Origin: Deltaproteobacteria bacterium
GTDB lineage: Bacteria > Myxococcota_A > Polyangia > Polyangiales > Ga0077539
Direction of reading: 5' to 3'
DNA length: 64,000 bases
NCBI GenBank assembly: GCA_016218725.1
Contig: JACRDB010000066.1
Coordinates: 124,001 to 188,000 of the forward strand
In this document: piece by piece, positions 46,501 through 54,329 of the stretch
How positions within the stretch are numbered: the first letter of the stretch is position 1
How the letters are laid out: each line of letters starts with the position of its first letter
The notes under the pieces: model-generated
What the model was told of the DNA's origin: nothing
The model's database searches: none
The model's input: the letters and a program-made list of their open reading frames with translations, nothing else
Translations under genes and position numbers: made by a program

Positions 46501-46678
46501 CAGCGCCGAGGCCACCCGTAAAGCGACCATGGAAGGTCCGCCCCCATCACCACCCGCCGCACCGCAACCGACGCCCCAACCAGAGACTAAACCTACAGTT
46601 ACCCACGGCACCGCGAATACACCTACACTCCCAGGTAGTGTAGGTGCATTACTTACACGCAAACGTTCGCGGCGCTGA
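43523..46678 (+). CDS. Large membrane protein with two vWA domains and GATase-like region (1051 aa)
   Basis: This is a 1051-residue protein with two or three N-terminal transmembrane helices (first at about 4-20). The first vWA domain has its metal motif DRSRS with Asp125. A GATase-like segment sits between (LVILSDVPARSLGPDQLEAL to GGGLWLLGGDRSLGPGG, near residues 400-440). The second vWA domain has DYSGS with Asp474. A transmembrane helix near 890-910 precedes a proline-rich cytoplasmic tail. It is the last gene of the MoxR operon. The final ~25 codons switch to A/T-ending codons and contain a perfect inverted repeat that overlaps the convergent gene. Confidence 0.88.
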   Translation: MNTAPLLALLLAALLVAWALGRARRTLLLGALGLLGMAALVAASWRTDLGDPLLRWEHPWFLVAVVLAWGVAVQRREALGQGLSRWRAAGAWALLSVAVAAGLLAAATPFVGRASDRLTVLFVVDRSRSMELGRGDALAARREEARATARMRPLDRVGRVVFGVEASTEDPPHAREVAASAQESAVGRDGTDLAAGLRHALAELPKDGSGRLVLVTDGAGNRGDLAAAGAAAAARGVPVDLRRVRHAVRANVSVESVRAPSAVDEGETFELRVLARSTDSGAVTARVRVDGRPAWQGPLRVEPGERQTSLRMIAPAPGLHRYEVSLSPEDPSLDDVVEDNVGGAFVRVRGSSSVLYLEGDAGAAAPVVGALERDGGFRVELRGPDGFPEDLADLARYDLVILSDVPARSLGPDQLEALRTYVRDLGGGLWLLGGDRSLGPGGYARTPVEDVSPVRFDLRQERRRASLSEVIAIDYSGSMTAQVGPYTKIQLANEAAARSAMLLGPGDRLGVAHVDTQTRWTVPLGPITDLGLVVQRIRAVSAGGGGILVPVSLNDGYAALFRERTNLRHLLLFADGDDAEEMQGCAATVAQAYRAGITTSVVSLGRGTDTPELEHLSREGHGRFYLVEDALRLPTVFAQETILAARASLREERFRPSPAAPDVVTEGIDFTAAPALRGYVVTIPKPRASVLLTGPEGDPVLATWQVGVGRAAVFTSDAKDRWGAEWLSWPGAPQLWVSLARSLVRREDSLVTADATVAGGVLRVRGTATTRDGHADGLRRLTARVSGPDGALVELALDPDGGGTYSCERPLTLPGAYAIALRDELHGAVVASTGASLQVGEELRGGDDPNAVARVVALTHGRVLATAESAVDHRGQTRRTWHPLGPGLLRLALLALLASVFLRRVSLPEALQQRFLGRPMRRVARPHGAPSGALGALLKARRGSLPPPAPAAPSPEAPPRAENPSALAAPTHQSPSAPTSSTVARMLARKHAASAEATRKATMEGPPPSPPAAPQPTPQPETKPTVTHGTANTPTLPGSVGALLTRKRSRR
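46620..46646. terminator. Perfect hairpin in overlapping 3' ends of convergent genes
   Basis: CACCTACACT (46620-46629) and AGTGTAGGTG (46637-46646) are exact complements around a 7-nt loop. The hairpin lies inside the last codons of the 1051-residue protein, 6 bp before the end of the convergent gene. No long T run follows, so it is not a classical terminator, but it is symmetric and could slow transcription from both sides. Confidence 0.5.
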
Positions 46679-47276
46679 GCTCCTCGGGGAGGAAGCACCC
46701 GACGGTGGTCTCAGGAAGATCCGGGTCGAAGAGGGCCTGCCAGAGCGTGGGGGGCTCGGGGCTCCCAGAGGGCTCCAACAGGAAGGCGACGTCCAGGGCG
46801 GTGATCTTCTCGCGGCGCAGGAGCCCCTGGGTGGCCTTGACGAAGGTCTGTAGTCGCCGGTCCTCGACGCCCGCAGCGCGGCGGGCCTCGATCCAGAGCC
46901 CGTCGGGGTCACGAAGCCCGAGCCAGCGGACCTCCTGGAGGGTGGCGAAGCGCCCGAAGGCTGAGAGCCCCACCCGCAGGCTGGTCTCCGGGCCCTCTGG
47001 CACCTGGAGCTTGAGCCCTTCGCGGCGCTCCAGCCAGGACGTGGGCGCCACCGTGGCCACCAGGTGGAGCCACCACGAGGGCCCCTCGACGCCGGGCCCG
47101 AGGGTCACCACCCGGCACGGCAGCGCGGCCCCCAGCGCCCTCGCGAGGCGCTGGAGCTCGGCGGCGGTAAACCCCTCCAGGGCGGACTCCTGGCGCGTCA
47201 GGGCGGCCTGGCGGGCGAGCTGACGGTGGCGCTCCCGCTCGCGCGTGACGCCGCAGCTCGCGCCGCAGGAGGCCAT
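46653..47276 (-). CDS. Uncharacterised protein (207 aa)
   Basis: This is a 207-residue protein beginning MASCGASCGV, with two cysteine pairs at its N-terminus. An alpha/beta body follows, with LVATVAPTSWLERREGLKL and WLGLRDPDGLWIEAR segments and a helical C-terminal region (FVKATQGLLRREKITALDV). No family recognised. It overlaps the upstream coiled-coil gene by 1 bp (TGATG), so the two are coupled. Its 3' end overlaps the convergent MoxR operon by 26 bp. Confidence 0.65.
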   Translation of the reverse strand: MASCGASCGVTRERERHRQLARQAALTRQESALEGFTAAELQRLARALGAALPCRVVTLGPGVEGPSWWLHLVATVAPTSWLERREGLKLQVPEGPETSLRVGLSAFGRFATLQEVRWLGLRDPDGLWIEARRAAGVEDRRLQTFVKATQGLLRREKITALDVAFLLEPSGSPEPPTLWQALFDPDLPETTVGCFLPEELSAANVCV

Positions 47277-50200
47277 CAGCTTGCGGCCTCGATCTGCCGC
47301 AGGAGCATCACCAGGTCGTGGGCCACCACGGCCCCGCGGCCATCGATCAGGATGGACGACAGCCCCGTGCGCACGCCCTCCAGGGAAGCCCGCAGGCGCC
47401 CGTTGGCCTGCGACTCCTGCGAGAGCGTGAGCTGCATGGAGGCCAGCTCCTGCGAGAGGCGCCGCTCCATGGCCGCGAGGCGCAGGTCCCGGTCGTCGAG
47501 CTGGCCTCGAAGGAGGCCCTGGGCGGCCACCGCGGCGTCGTGCTCGGCCCGCGCGGCGCTCAGGCGCTCCTCGGTCTCCGCGAGGCGCGCCGCCGTGGCC
47601 GAGAGGTCCTCCAGGAGCTGCTCCATCCGGGCCTCGGCGCCCTCCTCCGAGGGCTGAGCCTCGGAGCTCGCGAGGGCCTCGTCGCGCTCGGCCTCCAGGG
47701 TGCTGGCGCGCTCCAGGGCGTCACCCACGCGCCGGTCGGCGTCGGCGCGACGCTCCACCAGGGCCCCCTCGGCCTCCCGCAACCGGAAGCGCATCCCGTC
47801 GCGTTCGGCGCGCTCGGCCTGGAGCTCTCGCTCCGCCTCGGCGAGCCTCTCCGCGCGCTCCGCGGCGACCCGCCCGAGGCGCGCCTCGACCTCCGAGGCC
47901 AGGGCCTCGGCCCGGGCCCGGGCCAGCACCGCGCCCTGCAACGCATCCCTCGCGGCCCGCGAGGCCTGCAGCTCCGCGAGGACCCCGTCGCGCTCCTTGG
48001 CGGCGCTCCCGAGGCGCCCCATGGCGGCGCCCCGCTCGGCCTCGGCGATGTCCAGGCGATCCTGGAGCGCGTCCCGCTCCGCCGCCAGGGCGGCCCTCAC
48101 GGCCTCCGCGGCGGAGGCCCTCGCCTCGGCCGCGTCGCAGCGCGCGACCGCGCCTGCCCTCTCGGACCGCAGCGAGCGCGCCGCAGTGAGGGCCCTCTCG
48201 GCCTCCCGCACCCGGAACGCCAGCCCTTCGCGCTCGGCCCGGAGCCCGTCCAGCTCTCGGGTCTGGGAGTCCTGCGTGGCGCCCGCCTCGAAGGCCGCCT
48301 GGGTGCCCGCGACCTCCAGGGCCGCCACCAGCCGCTCGGCCTCGGCCTCCAGCTCGGCGATGCGCCTCCGGGCCCCGGCCTGGGCGCCTTCGAGCTCCAC
48401 CAGCAGGTGCGCCAGGCGCGCCTCCGCGCTGGCGGTCTGGGCGTAGGTCCGCGCCACCTCGTTCTGCGCCTCGAGCACCGCGTGGCGATCAAAGTCCCTC
48501 GCGGCCCTGGCGTCGGCCAGGGCCCTCTCGAGCTCCAGGGCGCGGTCCTCCAGCTCCGCGACGCGCATGCGAAAGCCCGCGGCCTGCCCGCTCCCTACGG
48601 CGTCCTTCAGGAGCAGCGCCTCGAGCTCGTGGCGCAGGCCCTGCACCTCCTCGGGGGACACCTCTGGCGCCTCCGCCGCCTCCGGCGCGGCGCTCTCCCG
48701 CGCCCTGGCGAGGTCCGCCTCCAGGCTCCGGCCCCGGGCCTGGGCGGCGGCGGCCTCCGTGGAGAGCGCGGTGGCGTGGGCCTCCGCGGCCGCGAGGCGC
48801 TCCCGCAGGAGGTCGTTCTCGTGGGCCAGGGTGTCCGCGCAGTCCGCCAGGGCCCCGTAGACCCTCCGGGCCTGGAGCCTCTGCTCCTCGGCGGCGGCGA
48901 GCCTCCCCCGCGGGTCGTCCCCCGCGGCGCTGTCCGCGGCGAGGCACAGCTCCCGCACGGCCTCCTCCAACCGGGCCTTCTCCGCCCCGAGGCGCAGGGC
49001 CTCGCCCGCGCTCCGCGCCAGCGCAAGCTCCAGGGCGGCGTGCTCCCGGGAGCGCTCCTCGGAGGCGCTCAAGCCCTCCGCGCGGAGCGCCTGGAGCTCC
49101 GCCTCCGCGGCCTGGGCGCGCACCCGCAGGCGCTCCTCCTCGCGCGTATCCCGCGTGGGCGCCGCGGGGGGGATCGTCGGGCGCTCGATGGCCTCGTCGA
49201 GCTGGGCGCGCAGCTCCGCCTCCGCGGCGTGGGTCTCATCGAGCTCGTGCTCCAGGTCCCGGGTCCTGGCCAGGGCGGCCTCCAGCGCGAGGCCGTGGGA
49301 CGCTCGTAGGGCGGCGCCTTCATCGCGCAAGGTGGCAGCCGCGGCCTTCTGCGCCGCGACCTCTCCCCGGAGCGCCGAGGCCTCGCCCGTGAGGGCCGCG
49401 GCCTCTCCTCGCAGCGCGAGCACCTCGGCCTCGAGCTCGCTCACCCGGGCCCGGAGCCTCGGGACCTCCGGGTCGGGCTCAGGGGTCTTGGGGAGCTCCG
49501 GCGCCCTGCGGGACATCTGCCCTTCGAGCTCGATCCGCTGGCGGAGCTTGCGCTCGTCCTCCAGGTCCTTGGAGGCGCGTACGGCGCGCTCCCGGGCCTT
49601 TCGAGCCTCCTCCTCCAGCTCCTTGTACTGGTGCTCCAGGCGCTGGAGCCGCACCCATTTCTCCGCCGAGGCGTTCTCGGTCTCCTTGAGCTTCTGGTCG
49701 CGCTGGGCGAGGGCCTCCTCCAGCGCCCGCGCGGCGTCCGCCCGGACCGCGTCCAGCACCCCGGACGGGACCTGCACCACCGTGAGGGGCTCCAGGGCGA
49801 TGGGGCTGTCCGAGGCCACGGCGATGAGGGCCTCGGGCGCCGGGGGGTCGCCGTCCAGGAGCCGCGTCTCCAGGCCCACCTGCTCGGCGCCCTCGGAGAG
49901 CGACGCCACGGTGTAGCCCACGAAGGGCCCCCGGCCGAGGAGCTGGACCCTCGCAAAGCGTTGCTGGCAAAGCTCCCGGAGGGTCTCAAACCCCCCCGCC
50001 CGGTGGGCCCCGGGCTCCAGCGTGGGGGCGCCGTCCTCGGGCTCCGAGGCCACGACCACCACGCCCTCGGACCCGAGCGCCCTGCGGGCCTCATCGAGCA
50101 CGGCCACCAGCGAGGGCACGGCCCCGGCGCTCGGCACCACCACCAGGTCGAGCTTCCCGTGGAAGCCCGCCAGGGCCCCGGGGGTGAGAGCCCGGACGGC

Positions 50201-50383
50201 CAGGTCCTCCCCCGCCCCGCCGAAGGACACCACGGTGCTGGCCCCGAGGGCCCGGGCCCTCCTGGCGACCTCGCCGGAGGTCGGCCCCACCACCGCGACC
50301 CTCCGGCCCTGCACCAGCGGGGCGAGGTACGCGATCAACGCAAGGTCGGCGAGGCGGGCGCTCGTGGGGCTCTGGACGGTCAT
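47276..50383 (-). CDS. Long coiled-coil protein with N-terminal Rossmann-like (degenerate methyltransferase) domain
   Basis: This is a 1035-residue protein from ATG 50381-50383. The first ~190 residues look like a Rossmann fold of the SAM-methyltransferase kind (VAVVGPTSGEVARRARALG, then DLVVVPSAGAVPSL and GVVVVASEPEDG). The usual acidic residue and GxGxG motif are weak, so catalysis is doubtful. From about residue 225 to the end the protein is an almost unbroken coiled coil of A/E/R/L heptads. This resembles polarity or cytoskeletal scaffold proteins of gliding myxobacteria in general layout, but no named homologue can be assigned. It is coupled to the 207-residue protein downstream. Confidence 0.75.
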   Translation of the reverse strand: MTVQSPTSARLADLALIAYLAPLVQGRRVAVVGPTSGEVARRARALGASTVVSFGGAGEDLAVRALTPGALAGFHGKLDLVVVPSAGAVPSLVAVLDEARRALGSEGVVVVASEPEDGAPTLEPGAHRAGGFETLRELCQQRFARVQLLGRGPFVGYTVASLSEGAEQVGLETRLLDGDPPAPEALIAVASDSPIALEPLTVVQVPSGVLDAVRADAARALEEALAQRDQKLKETENASAEKWVRLQRLEHQYKELEEEARKARERAVRASKDLEDERKLRQRIELEGQMSRRAPELPKTPEPDPEVPRLRARVSELEAEVLALRGEAAALTGEASALRGEVAAQKAAAATLRDEGAALRASHGLALEAALARTRDLEHELDETHAAEAELRAQLDEAIERPTIPPAAPTRDTREEERLRVRAQAAEAELQALRAEGLSASEERSREHAALELALARSAGEALRLGAEKARLEEAVRELCLAADSAAGDDPRGRLAAAEEQRLQARRVYGALADCADTLAHENDLLRERLAAAEAHATALSTEAAAAQARGRSLEADLARARESAAPEAAEAPEVSPEEVQGLRHELEALLLKDAVGSGQAAGFRMRVAELEDRALELERALADARAARDFDRHAVLEAQNEVARTYAQTASAEARLAHLLVELEGAQAGARRRIAELEAEAERLVAALEVAGTQAAFEAGATQDSQTRELDGLRAEREGLAFRVREAERALTAARSLRSERAGAVARCDAAEARASAAEAVRAALAAERDALQDRLDIAEAERGAAMGRLGSAAKERDGVLAELQASRAARDALQGAVLARARAEALASEVEARLGRVAAERAERLAEAERELQAERAERDGMRFRLREAEGALVERRADADRRVGDALERASTLEAERDEALASSEAQPSEEGAEARMEQLLEDLSATAARLAETEERLSAARAEHDAAVAAQGLLRGQLDDRDLRLAAMERRLSQELASMQLTLSQESQANGRLRASLEGVRTGLSSILIDGRGAVVAHDLVMLLRQIEAAS

Positions 50384-50453
50384 CGGGTGCAATCCTGCGG
50401 AGGGAGAGGCGGCGCGATGGTACACACCCCTCCCCCCCTTTGGGAACGACCCC

Positions 50454-50783
50454 CTAGGCTCGAACGGCCCCTGCCTTCTGGATCAGCGCCGCGAGCTCCC
50501 CGCGGGCATGCAGGTCCTTCACGATGTCGCAGCCCCCGACGAGCTCCCCGTTCACATAGAGCTGCGGGAAGGTGGGCCAGTTGGAGTAGGCCTTCATCCC
50601 CTCGCGCAGCTGCGGGTCCGCCAGGATGTTCACCGTGTCGTACTCCGCCCCCACGGCGTTCAGCGTCTGCACCACGGTGTTGGAGAACCCGCACTGCGGG
50701 AACTGCCGGTTGCCCTTCATGAAGAGCAGCACCTTGCGGCTGCGTACCAGGTCGTTGATCTTAGCTCGGAGCGCTTCGTCCAT
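50454..50783 (-). CDS. grxD: Monothiol glutaredoxin (Grx4/GrxD family)
   Basis: This is a 109-residue monothiol glutaredoxin, a carrier that delivers Fe-S clusters. The active site is FPQCGFS, preceded by the family lysine in FMKGNRQ. The substrate/GSH-binding segments WPTFPQLYVNGELVGGCDIV and the C-terminal helix are intact. The start is the ATG at 50781-50783 with AGGAGA about 7 bp upstream. It lies 70 bp before the coiled-coil gene on the same strand and is divergent from the outer-membrane-like gene, 80 bp away. Confidence 0.96.
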   Translation of the reverse strand: MDEALRAKINDLVRSRKVLLFMKGNRQFPQCGFSNTVVQTLNAVGAEYDTVNILADPQLREGMKAYSNWPTFPQLYVNGELVGGCDIVKDLHARGELAALIQKAGAVRA

Positions 50784-50863
50784 GAGTTCTCTCCTGCCCG
50801 CTGGCCTAGGGCCGCCGCCGGGGGGTGTCAACGGCCACCGAGGAGGTGCTACACCCTCTACCC

Positions 50864-51418
50864 ATGCGAAGCGCGACGGCGTCCCTGTGCCTCTCGGGGC
50901 TCCTCGGGGCCTCCGAGGCCCTCTGTCAACAGGGGCCCTCAAGGCTCACCGTCGGCGTCCACGGAGGCGTACGCGTGGCCCCGGGCCTCGCCCTCTGCGG
51001 GGTCATCGACCTGGACCTCTACCTCGATCGTGGGCGGGTGCTCTCCCTGGGCCCAGGCCTCGGCGTGAGCCTCCTCGGGGGCGACGGAGGTCGCCCGGGC
51101 CAGGGCCAGGACCTCCTCCTGGCGGTGGACGTCCTGCGCCTCAAGATCAACGTGGGCAGCGCCGGAGGGCGCATCCGTCCGGTGTTCTACGGCGGCCTCG
51201 GCTTCTCCTACGCCTCCCTCGGGGCGGTCCCTGGCGCACCCTTCCCTACAGAGACCGACCTGTCGGCGATGTTGACCTTCGGGGCGGGGATGGACATCTT
51301 TCTAGGGAGGAACGTGGCGCTGACGGCCCTCGGGCAGCCACATTTTCACCTCCATGGTAGCCGCCGGGTGCCCGACGTCTGGGCGGAGCTGGTGACGGGC
51401 CTCCGGGTGGGGTTCTAG
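50864..51418 (+). CDS. Exported beta-barrel-like outer-membrane protein
   Basis: This is a 184-residue protein from ATG 50864; a GTG further upstream, at 50846, is a possible start and has AGGAGG closer to it. An N-terminal signal peptide (SLCLSGLLGASEALC) precedes a glycine-rich, alternating beta-strand sequence (PVFYGGLGFSYASLGAV and NVALTALGQPHFHLHG) ending in an aromatic residue (VGF). That fits an outer-membrane beta-barrel. It lies 6 bp before the sensor kinase gene. Confidence 0.65.
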   Translation: MRSATASLCLSGLLGASEALCQQGPSRLTVGVHGGVRVAPGLALCGVIDLDLYLDRGRVLSLGPGLGVSLLGGDGGRPGQGQDLLLAVDVLRLKINVGSAGGRIRPVFYGGLGFSYASLGAVPGAPFPTETDLSAMLTFGAGMDIFLGRNVALTALGQPHFHLHGSRRVPDVWAELVTGLRVGF

Positions 51419-51424
51419 CGCGCC

Positions 51425-52477
51425 GTGAAGGCACCGGTGGAGGAGAGGGACCTCCTCGGGCTCTTGCGGGACACGGTCCTGGAGGCGATGCGCTCGTGGC
51501 GCCTGCCCGCGACCACGGTGCTCGGGGTGGCCCTGGGGACCATGGAGTTCCACCACACCCGGAGCGCGCTGGGCTTTGCCTTTGGTCTGGTGGCCGCGCT
51601 CTACACGCTGCTCCTGGGGCCATTGCCCTGGAGGGCCCTGGTGCCCCTGGAGGCCGACGGGCGGCGCTGGAGCAAGCTCCTCCGGGGCCTCGGTGCCGGG
51701 GCCCTGGGCACGGCCCTCTTCACGGCCCTGGTGCTCGCCTACCGCTGGGCCCTGGGGCTGCAACACCTGTCGAGCTTCTCCGTGGCGAGCTGGCGCCAGC
51801 TCGGGGTGAGCTACATGCTCTTTCACGTCGGGGGCTGGGGCCTGGCCCGGGACATCCAGTTGGAGCAGCGCCTGGACCGCACCCTCGGGTCCCACGAGAG
51901 GCTCACGGCGGAGCTGGCCGAGGCGCGCCTGCACGCGCTCCGGGCGGACCTGGACCCGCATTTTCTCTTCAACGCGCTCAACGCCATCGCGTCGCAGTGC
52001 GCCACGGACCCCAGGGCCGCCGAGGAGAACGTGGTGCGCCTCGCGACGCTCCTCAGGGCCGTGCTGGACACCCGCCGCAGGCCCCTGCACCCGCTGGAGG
52101 AGGAGCTCTCGCTGGCCCAGGACTACACGGGGCTCCTGGCCGCGCGCTTCCCGAGCCTGACGGTGCGCTGGGACATCGACCCCGAGGCGCGCTCCCTGGA
52201 GGTGCCGCCGCTCCTCCTGCAGCCGCTCCTGGAGAACGCCCTGCGCCACGGGCGGGCGGACGAGGGCCCCATCGCCGTGGGCGCTCACCGGACCGCGACG
52301 GCGCTGGTGCTCACCGTGCGAAACCCTGGAGGCTACGAGGGCCCTCGCTCGGGTGGTATGGGGCTGGAGCTGGTGCAGCGCCGGGTGGAGCTGGCCTGGG
52401 GCCAGGGTGCTACCTTCGAGATCCGGGCCGAGGGAGGCGACACCCTGGCCACCATCACCGCGCCGCTGAAGGTGTAA
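51425..52477 (+). CDS. LytS/YehU-type sensor histidine kinase
   Basis: This is a 350-residue kinase started at GTG 51425. Three to four transmembrane helices lie in the first ~140 residues. The His_kinase/HATPase region begins at the motif DLDPHFLFNALNAIA, with phospho-acceptor His179; this 'HFLFN' box defines the LytS/PF06580 class. The ATP-binding N-box is LLLQPLLENALRHG near 262-275, and a short glycine box follows (GGMGLELVQRR). No dedicated sensor domain is seen outside the membrane, so it probably senses envelope state. It is coupled to the LytTR response regulator 2 bp downstream. Confidence 0.95.
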   Translation: MKAPVEERDLLGLLRDTVLEAMRSWRLPATTVLGVALGTMEFHHTRSALGFAFGLVAALYTLLLGPLPWRALVPLEADGRRWSKLLRGLGAGALGTALFTALVLAYRWALGLQHLSSFSVASWRQLGVSYMLFHVGGWGLARDIQLEQRLDRTLGSHERLTAELAEARLHALRADLDPHFLFNALNAIASQCATDPRAAEENVVRLATLLRAVLDTRRRPLHPLEEELSLAQDYTGLLAARFPSLTVRWDIDPEARSLEVPPLLLQPLLENALRHGRADEGPIAVGAHRTATALVLTVRNPGGYEGPRSGGMGLELVQRRVELAWGQGATFEIRAEGGDTLATITAPLKV

Positions 52478-52479
52478 GA

Positions 52480-53235
52480 ATGAGCGCTCGCGCCGTACTG
52501 ATTGACGATGAAGCCCCCGCGCGGCAGAGGCTCGCGCGCATGCTCAAGGAGCACCTCGCGGACCGCGTGGAGGTCGTGGGCGAGGCCTCCGACGGCTCCG
52601 CGGGGCTGTGCCTGGTGGAGGAGGAGGGCCCGGACCTGGCCTTCGTAGACGTGCAGATGCCGGGGCTGGATGGGCTGGGCATGGTGGCGCGGCTGCCGGT
52701 GCCCGCGCCGTACGTGATCTTCACCACGGCCCACGACCGCTACGCGCTGGAGGCCTTTGACGCGGGCGCCATTGACTACCTGCTCAAGCCCTTCGACGCC
52801 CAGCGGCTGGTGAAGGCGGTCCTGCGGGCCGAGGGCCTCGGGATGAAGGCCCGCTCCGAGGAGGTCCTCGGGCCCTTGAGGGCGAGGCTCCGAGCTGAGC
52901 GCCCGCTGGCGGACCGCCTGCCCATCTCGTTCAACGGGCGGGTGCTGTTGATCCCCGTGGCGGACCTGTCGCACTGCGTGGTGGAGCACGAGCTGGTGAC
53001 GGTGCACACGCGCGGCGGGAGCTACACCACGGACTACACGCTCACGGCGCTGGAGGCCCGGCTGGACACCACGCGCTTCTTCCGGGCCCACCGGGCGCTG
53101 CTGGTCAACCTGGACCACGTGGCGGCCATTGATGACCTGGCCGGCGGCAAGGTGCAGCTCGTCACCCACGCAGGCGCGCGGCTCGAGGTGTCTCGACAGG
53201 CCAGCCGGAGGCTCCGGCAGCTCCTGGCGCTGTAG
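52480..53235 (+). CDS. LytR/AlgR-type response regulator (receiver + LytTR)
   Basis: This is a 251-residue regulator. The receiver domain has the acidic pair Asp9-Asp10, phospho-acceptor Asp57 (FVDVQM) and Lys103 (YLLKPFD). The C-terminal LytTR DNA-binding domain spans about 145-250 (VVEHELVTVHTRGGSYTT and FFRAHRALLVNLDHVAAI). It is the partner of the kinase encoded directly upstream. The likely target promoters are not visible. Its 3' end lies 20 bp from the convergent lipoprotein gene. Confidence 0.95.
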   Translation: MSARAVLIDDEAPARQRLARMLKEHLADRVEVVGEASDGSAGLCLVEEEGPDLAFVDVQMPGLDGLGMVARLPVPAPYVIFTTAHDRYALEAFDAGAIDYLLKPFDAQRLVKAVLRAEGLGMKARSEEVLGPLRARLRAERPLADRLPISFNGRVLLIPVADLSHCVVEHELVTVHTRGGSYTTDYTLTALEARLDTTRFFRAHRALLVNLDHVAAIDDLAGGKVQLVTHAGARLEVSRQASRRLRQLLAL

Positions 53236-53255
53236 CGCGAGCAGGCTCCGGGCCT

Positions 53256-53774
53256 CTACTCAGCGGTGGCGTCCGGACGGGACGCTTCAGGGATGTCTGA
53301 AGTGTCCAACACGTCCGTGGGAGGCGGCGGGTTCATCGTGTCCACCACCACGCCACCGTCGCCGCAGGTCCCCGCGAAGTAGATACAGAGATTCATGAAA
53401 CAGCAGTACGCGCCGACCCGTGGCTCCCCTGGGGTATAACACGGGTCGCAGTCCGCGTGCGTGGCGCAGCTCGCCGGACAGACCCCCGGGCCTCCTTCCG
53501 GCGCGACGTCCATCGCAGGCGCGTCGGGCGTCGGCGCGCCCGCGTCGGCGGTGTCCTGCGGTGGCGGCGGCTCCTCGGGCGGCGGCCGGTCCGGGCGCGG
53601 GGCCACGGTGTCCATGGAGGCTGGCCCGAGGTCGGTCACCTCCTCCTCGGGGAGGTCCGCGGCGACGTCCTCGGGGGTTGGAGGGGGGTTCACCGTCCCG
53701 ACGCTCTGGGAGCAGCTCGCGGCCAGCGCGGCCACGACGACAAACGGTCTCCGGAGGGGTTTCTGGGGCATCAC
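53256..53774 (-). CDS. Lipoprotein with acidic/proline-rich linker and cysteine-rich domain
   Basis: This is a 172-residue lipoprotein (lipobox AASC, Cys21). After the lipobox comes a long D/E/P/T linker (EDVAADLPEEEVTDLGP and following), then a small cysteine-rich module with CPASCATHADCDPCYTPGE and CCFMNLCIYFAGTCGDG. The second in-frame ATG, one codon later, is equally possible as start. The module is reminiscent of small disulfide-rich surface domains. Function is unknown. Confidence 0.75.
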   Translation of the reverse strand: MMPQKPLRRPFVVVAALAASCSQSVGTVNPPPTPEDVAADLPEEEVTDLGPASMDTVAPRPDRPPPEEPPPPQDTADAGAPTPDAPAMDVAPEGGPGVCPASCATHADCDPCYTPGEPRVGAYCCFMNLCIYFAGTCGDGGVVVDTMNPPPPTDVLDTSDIPEASRPDATAE

Positions 53775-53833
53775 CCGGCAACCATGGCCGGGGGGTTCGC
53801 GATCCGTGGAGAAATCGACGCCGATCGCGCCCG

Positions 53834-54319
53834 TCAGTCACGGAAATTGGTGAACTGAAGCTCGATGGGGAAGTCCTCTCCGCGCAAGAGTTTCATCACC
53901 GCCTGGAGGTCGTCCTTGTTCTTGCCCGTGACCCTCACGGTGTCTTCATGGATGGACGCCTGGACCTTGAGCTTTGAGCCCTTGACCAGCTCCAGCACCT
54001 TGCGGGCGTTGTCCCGGTCGATGCCCTCCTTGAGCTTGACCAGCTGCCGGAAGGTCCCCCGGGCCGCCGGCTGCGGCTTCTGGGGGTCCACGCACTTGAG
54101 CGAGATCCCTCGCTTCAGGAGCTTGCCCTGGAGCACCTCCAGCGCGGCCTCCAGGCGCCCCTCGCTGTTGGACACCAGCACCAGGCCGTCGGCGGTGCGC
54201 TCCAGGCTGGTGCCCGTGTCCCGGAAGTCGTAGCGGGTGCCCAGCTCCTTCTGGCTCTGGAGCACCGCGTTGTCCACCTCGGCGCTGTTGATCTTCGACA
54301 CCACGTCGAACGTCGCCAT
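53834..54319 (-). CDS. yajQ: YajQ family nucleotide (cyclic di-GMP)-binding protein
   Basis: This is a 161-residue protein, the family length. It starts MATFDVVSKINSAEVDNAV, contains the KVQASIHEDTVRVTGKNKDDLQ segment and ends FPIELQFTNFRD; all are hallmark YajQ sequences. Known members bind nucleic acid or cyclic di-GMP. Start ATG 54319 has a GGAGG Shine-Dalgarno 5 bp upstream. It follows glucokinase by 10 bp and is probably in the same transcript. Confidence 0.97.
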   Translation of the reverse strand: MATFDVVSKINSAEVDNAVLQSQKELGTRYDFRDTGTSLERTADGLVLVSNSEGRLEAALEVLQGKLLKRGISLKCVDPQKPQPAARGTFRQLVKLKEGIDRDNARKVLELVKGSKLKVQASIHEDTVRVTGKNKDDLQAVMKLLRGEDFPIELQFTNFRD

Positions 54320-54329
54320 CGCTGCCTCC

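Noticed and set aside
46620..46646. Calling the hairpin a classical rho-independent terminator
   Set aside because: The stem is good but no U-tract follows in either direction.
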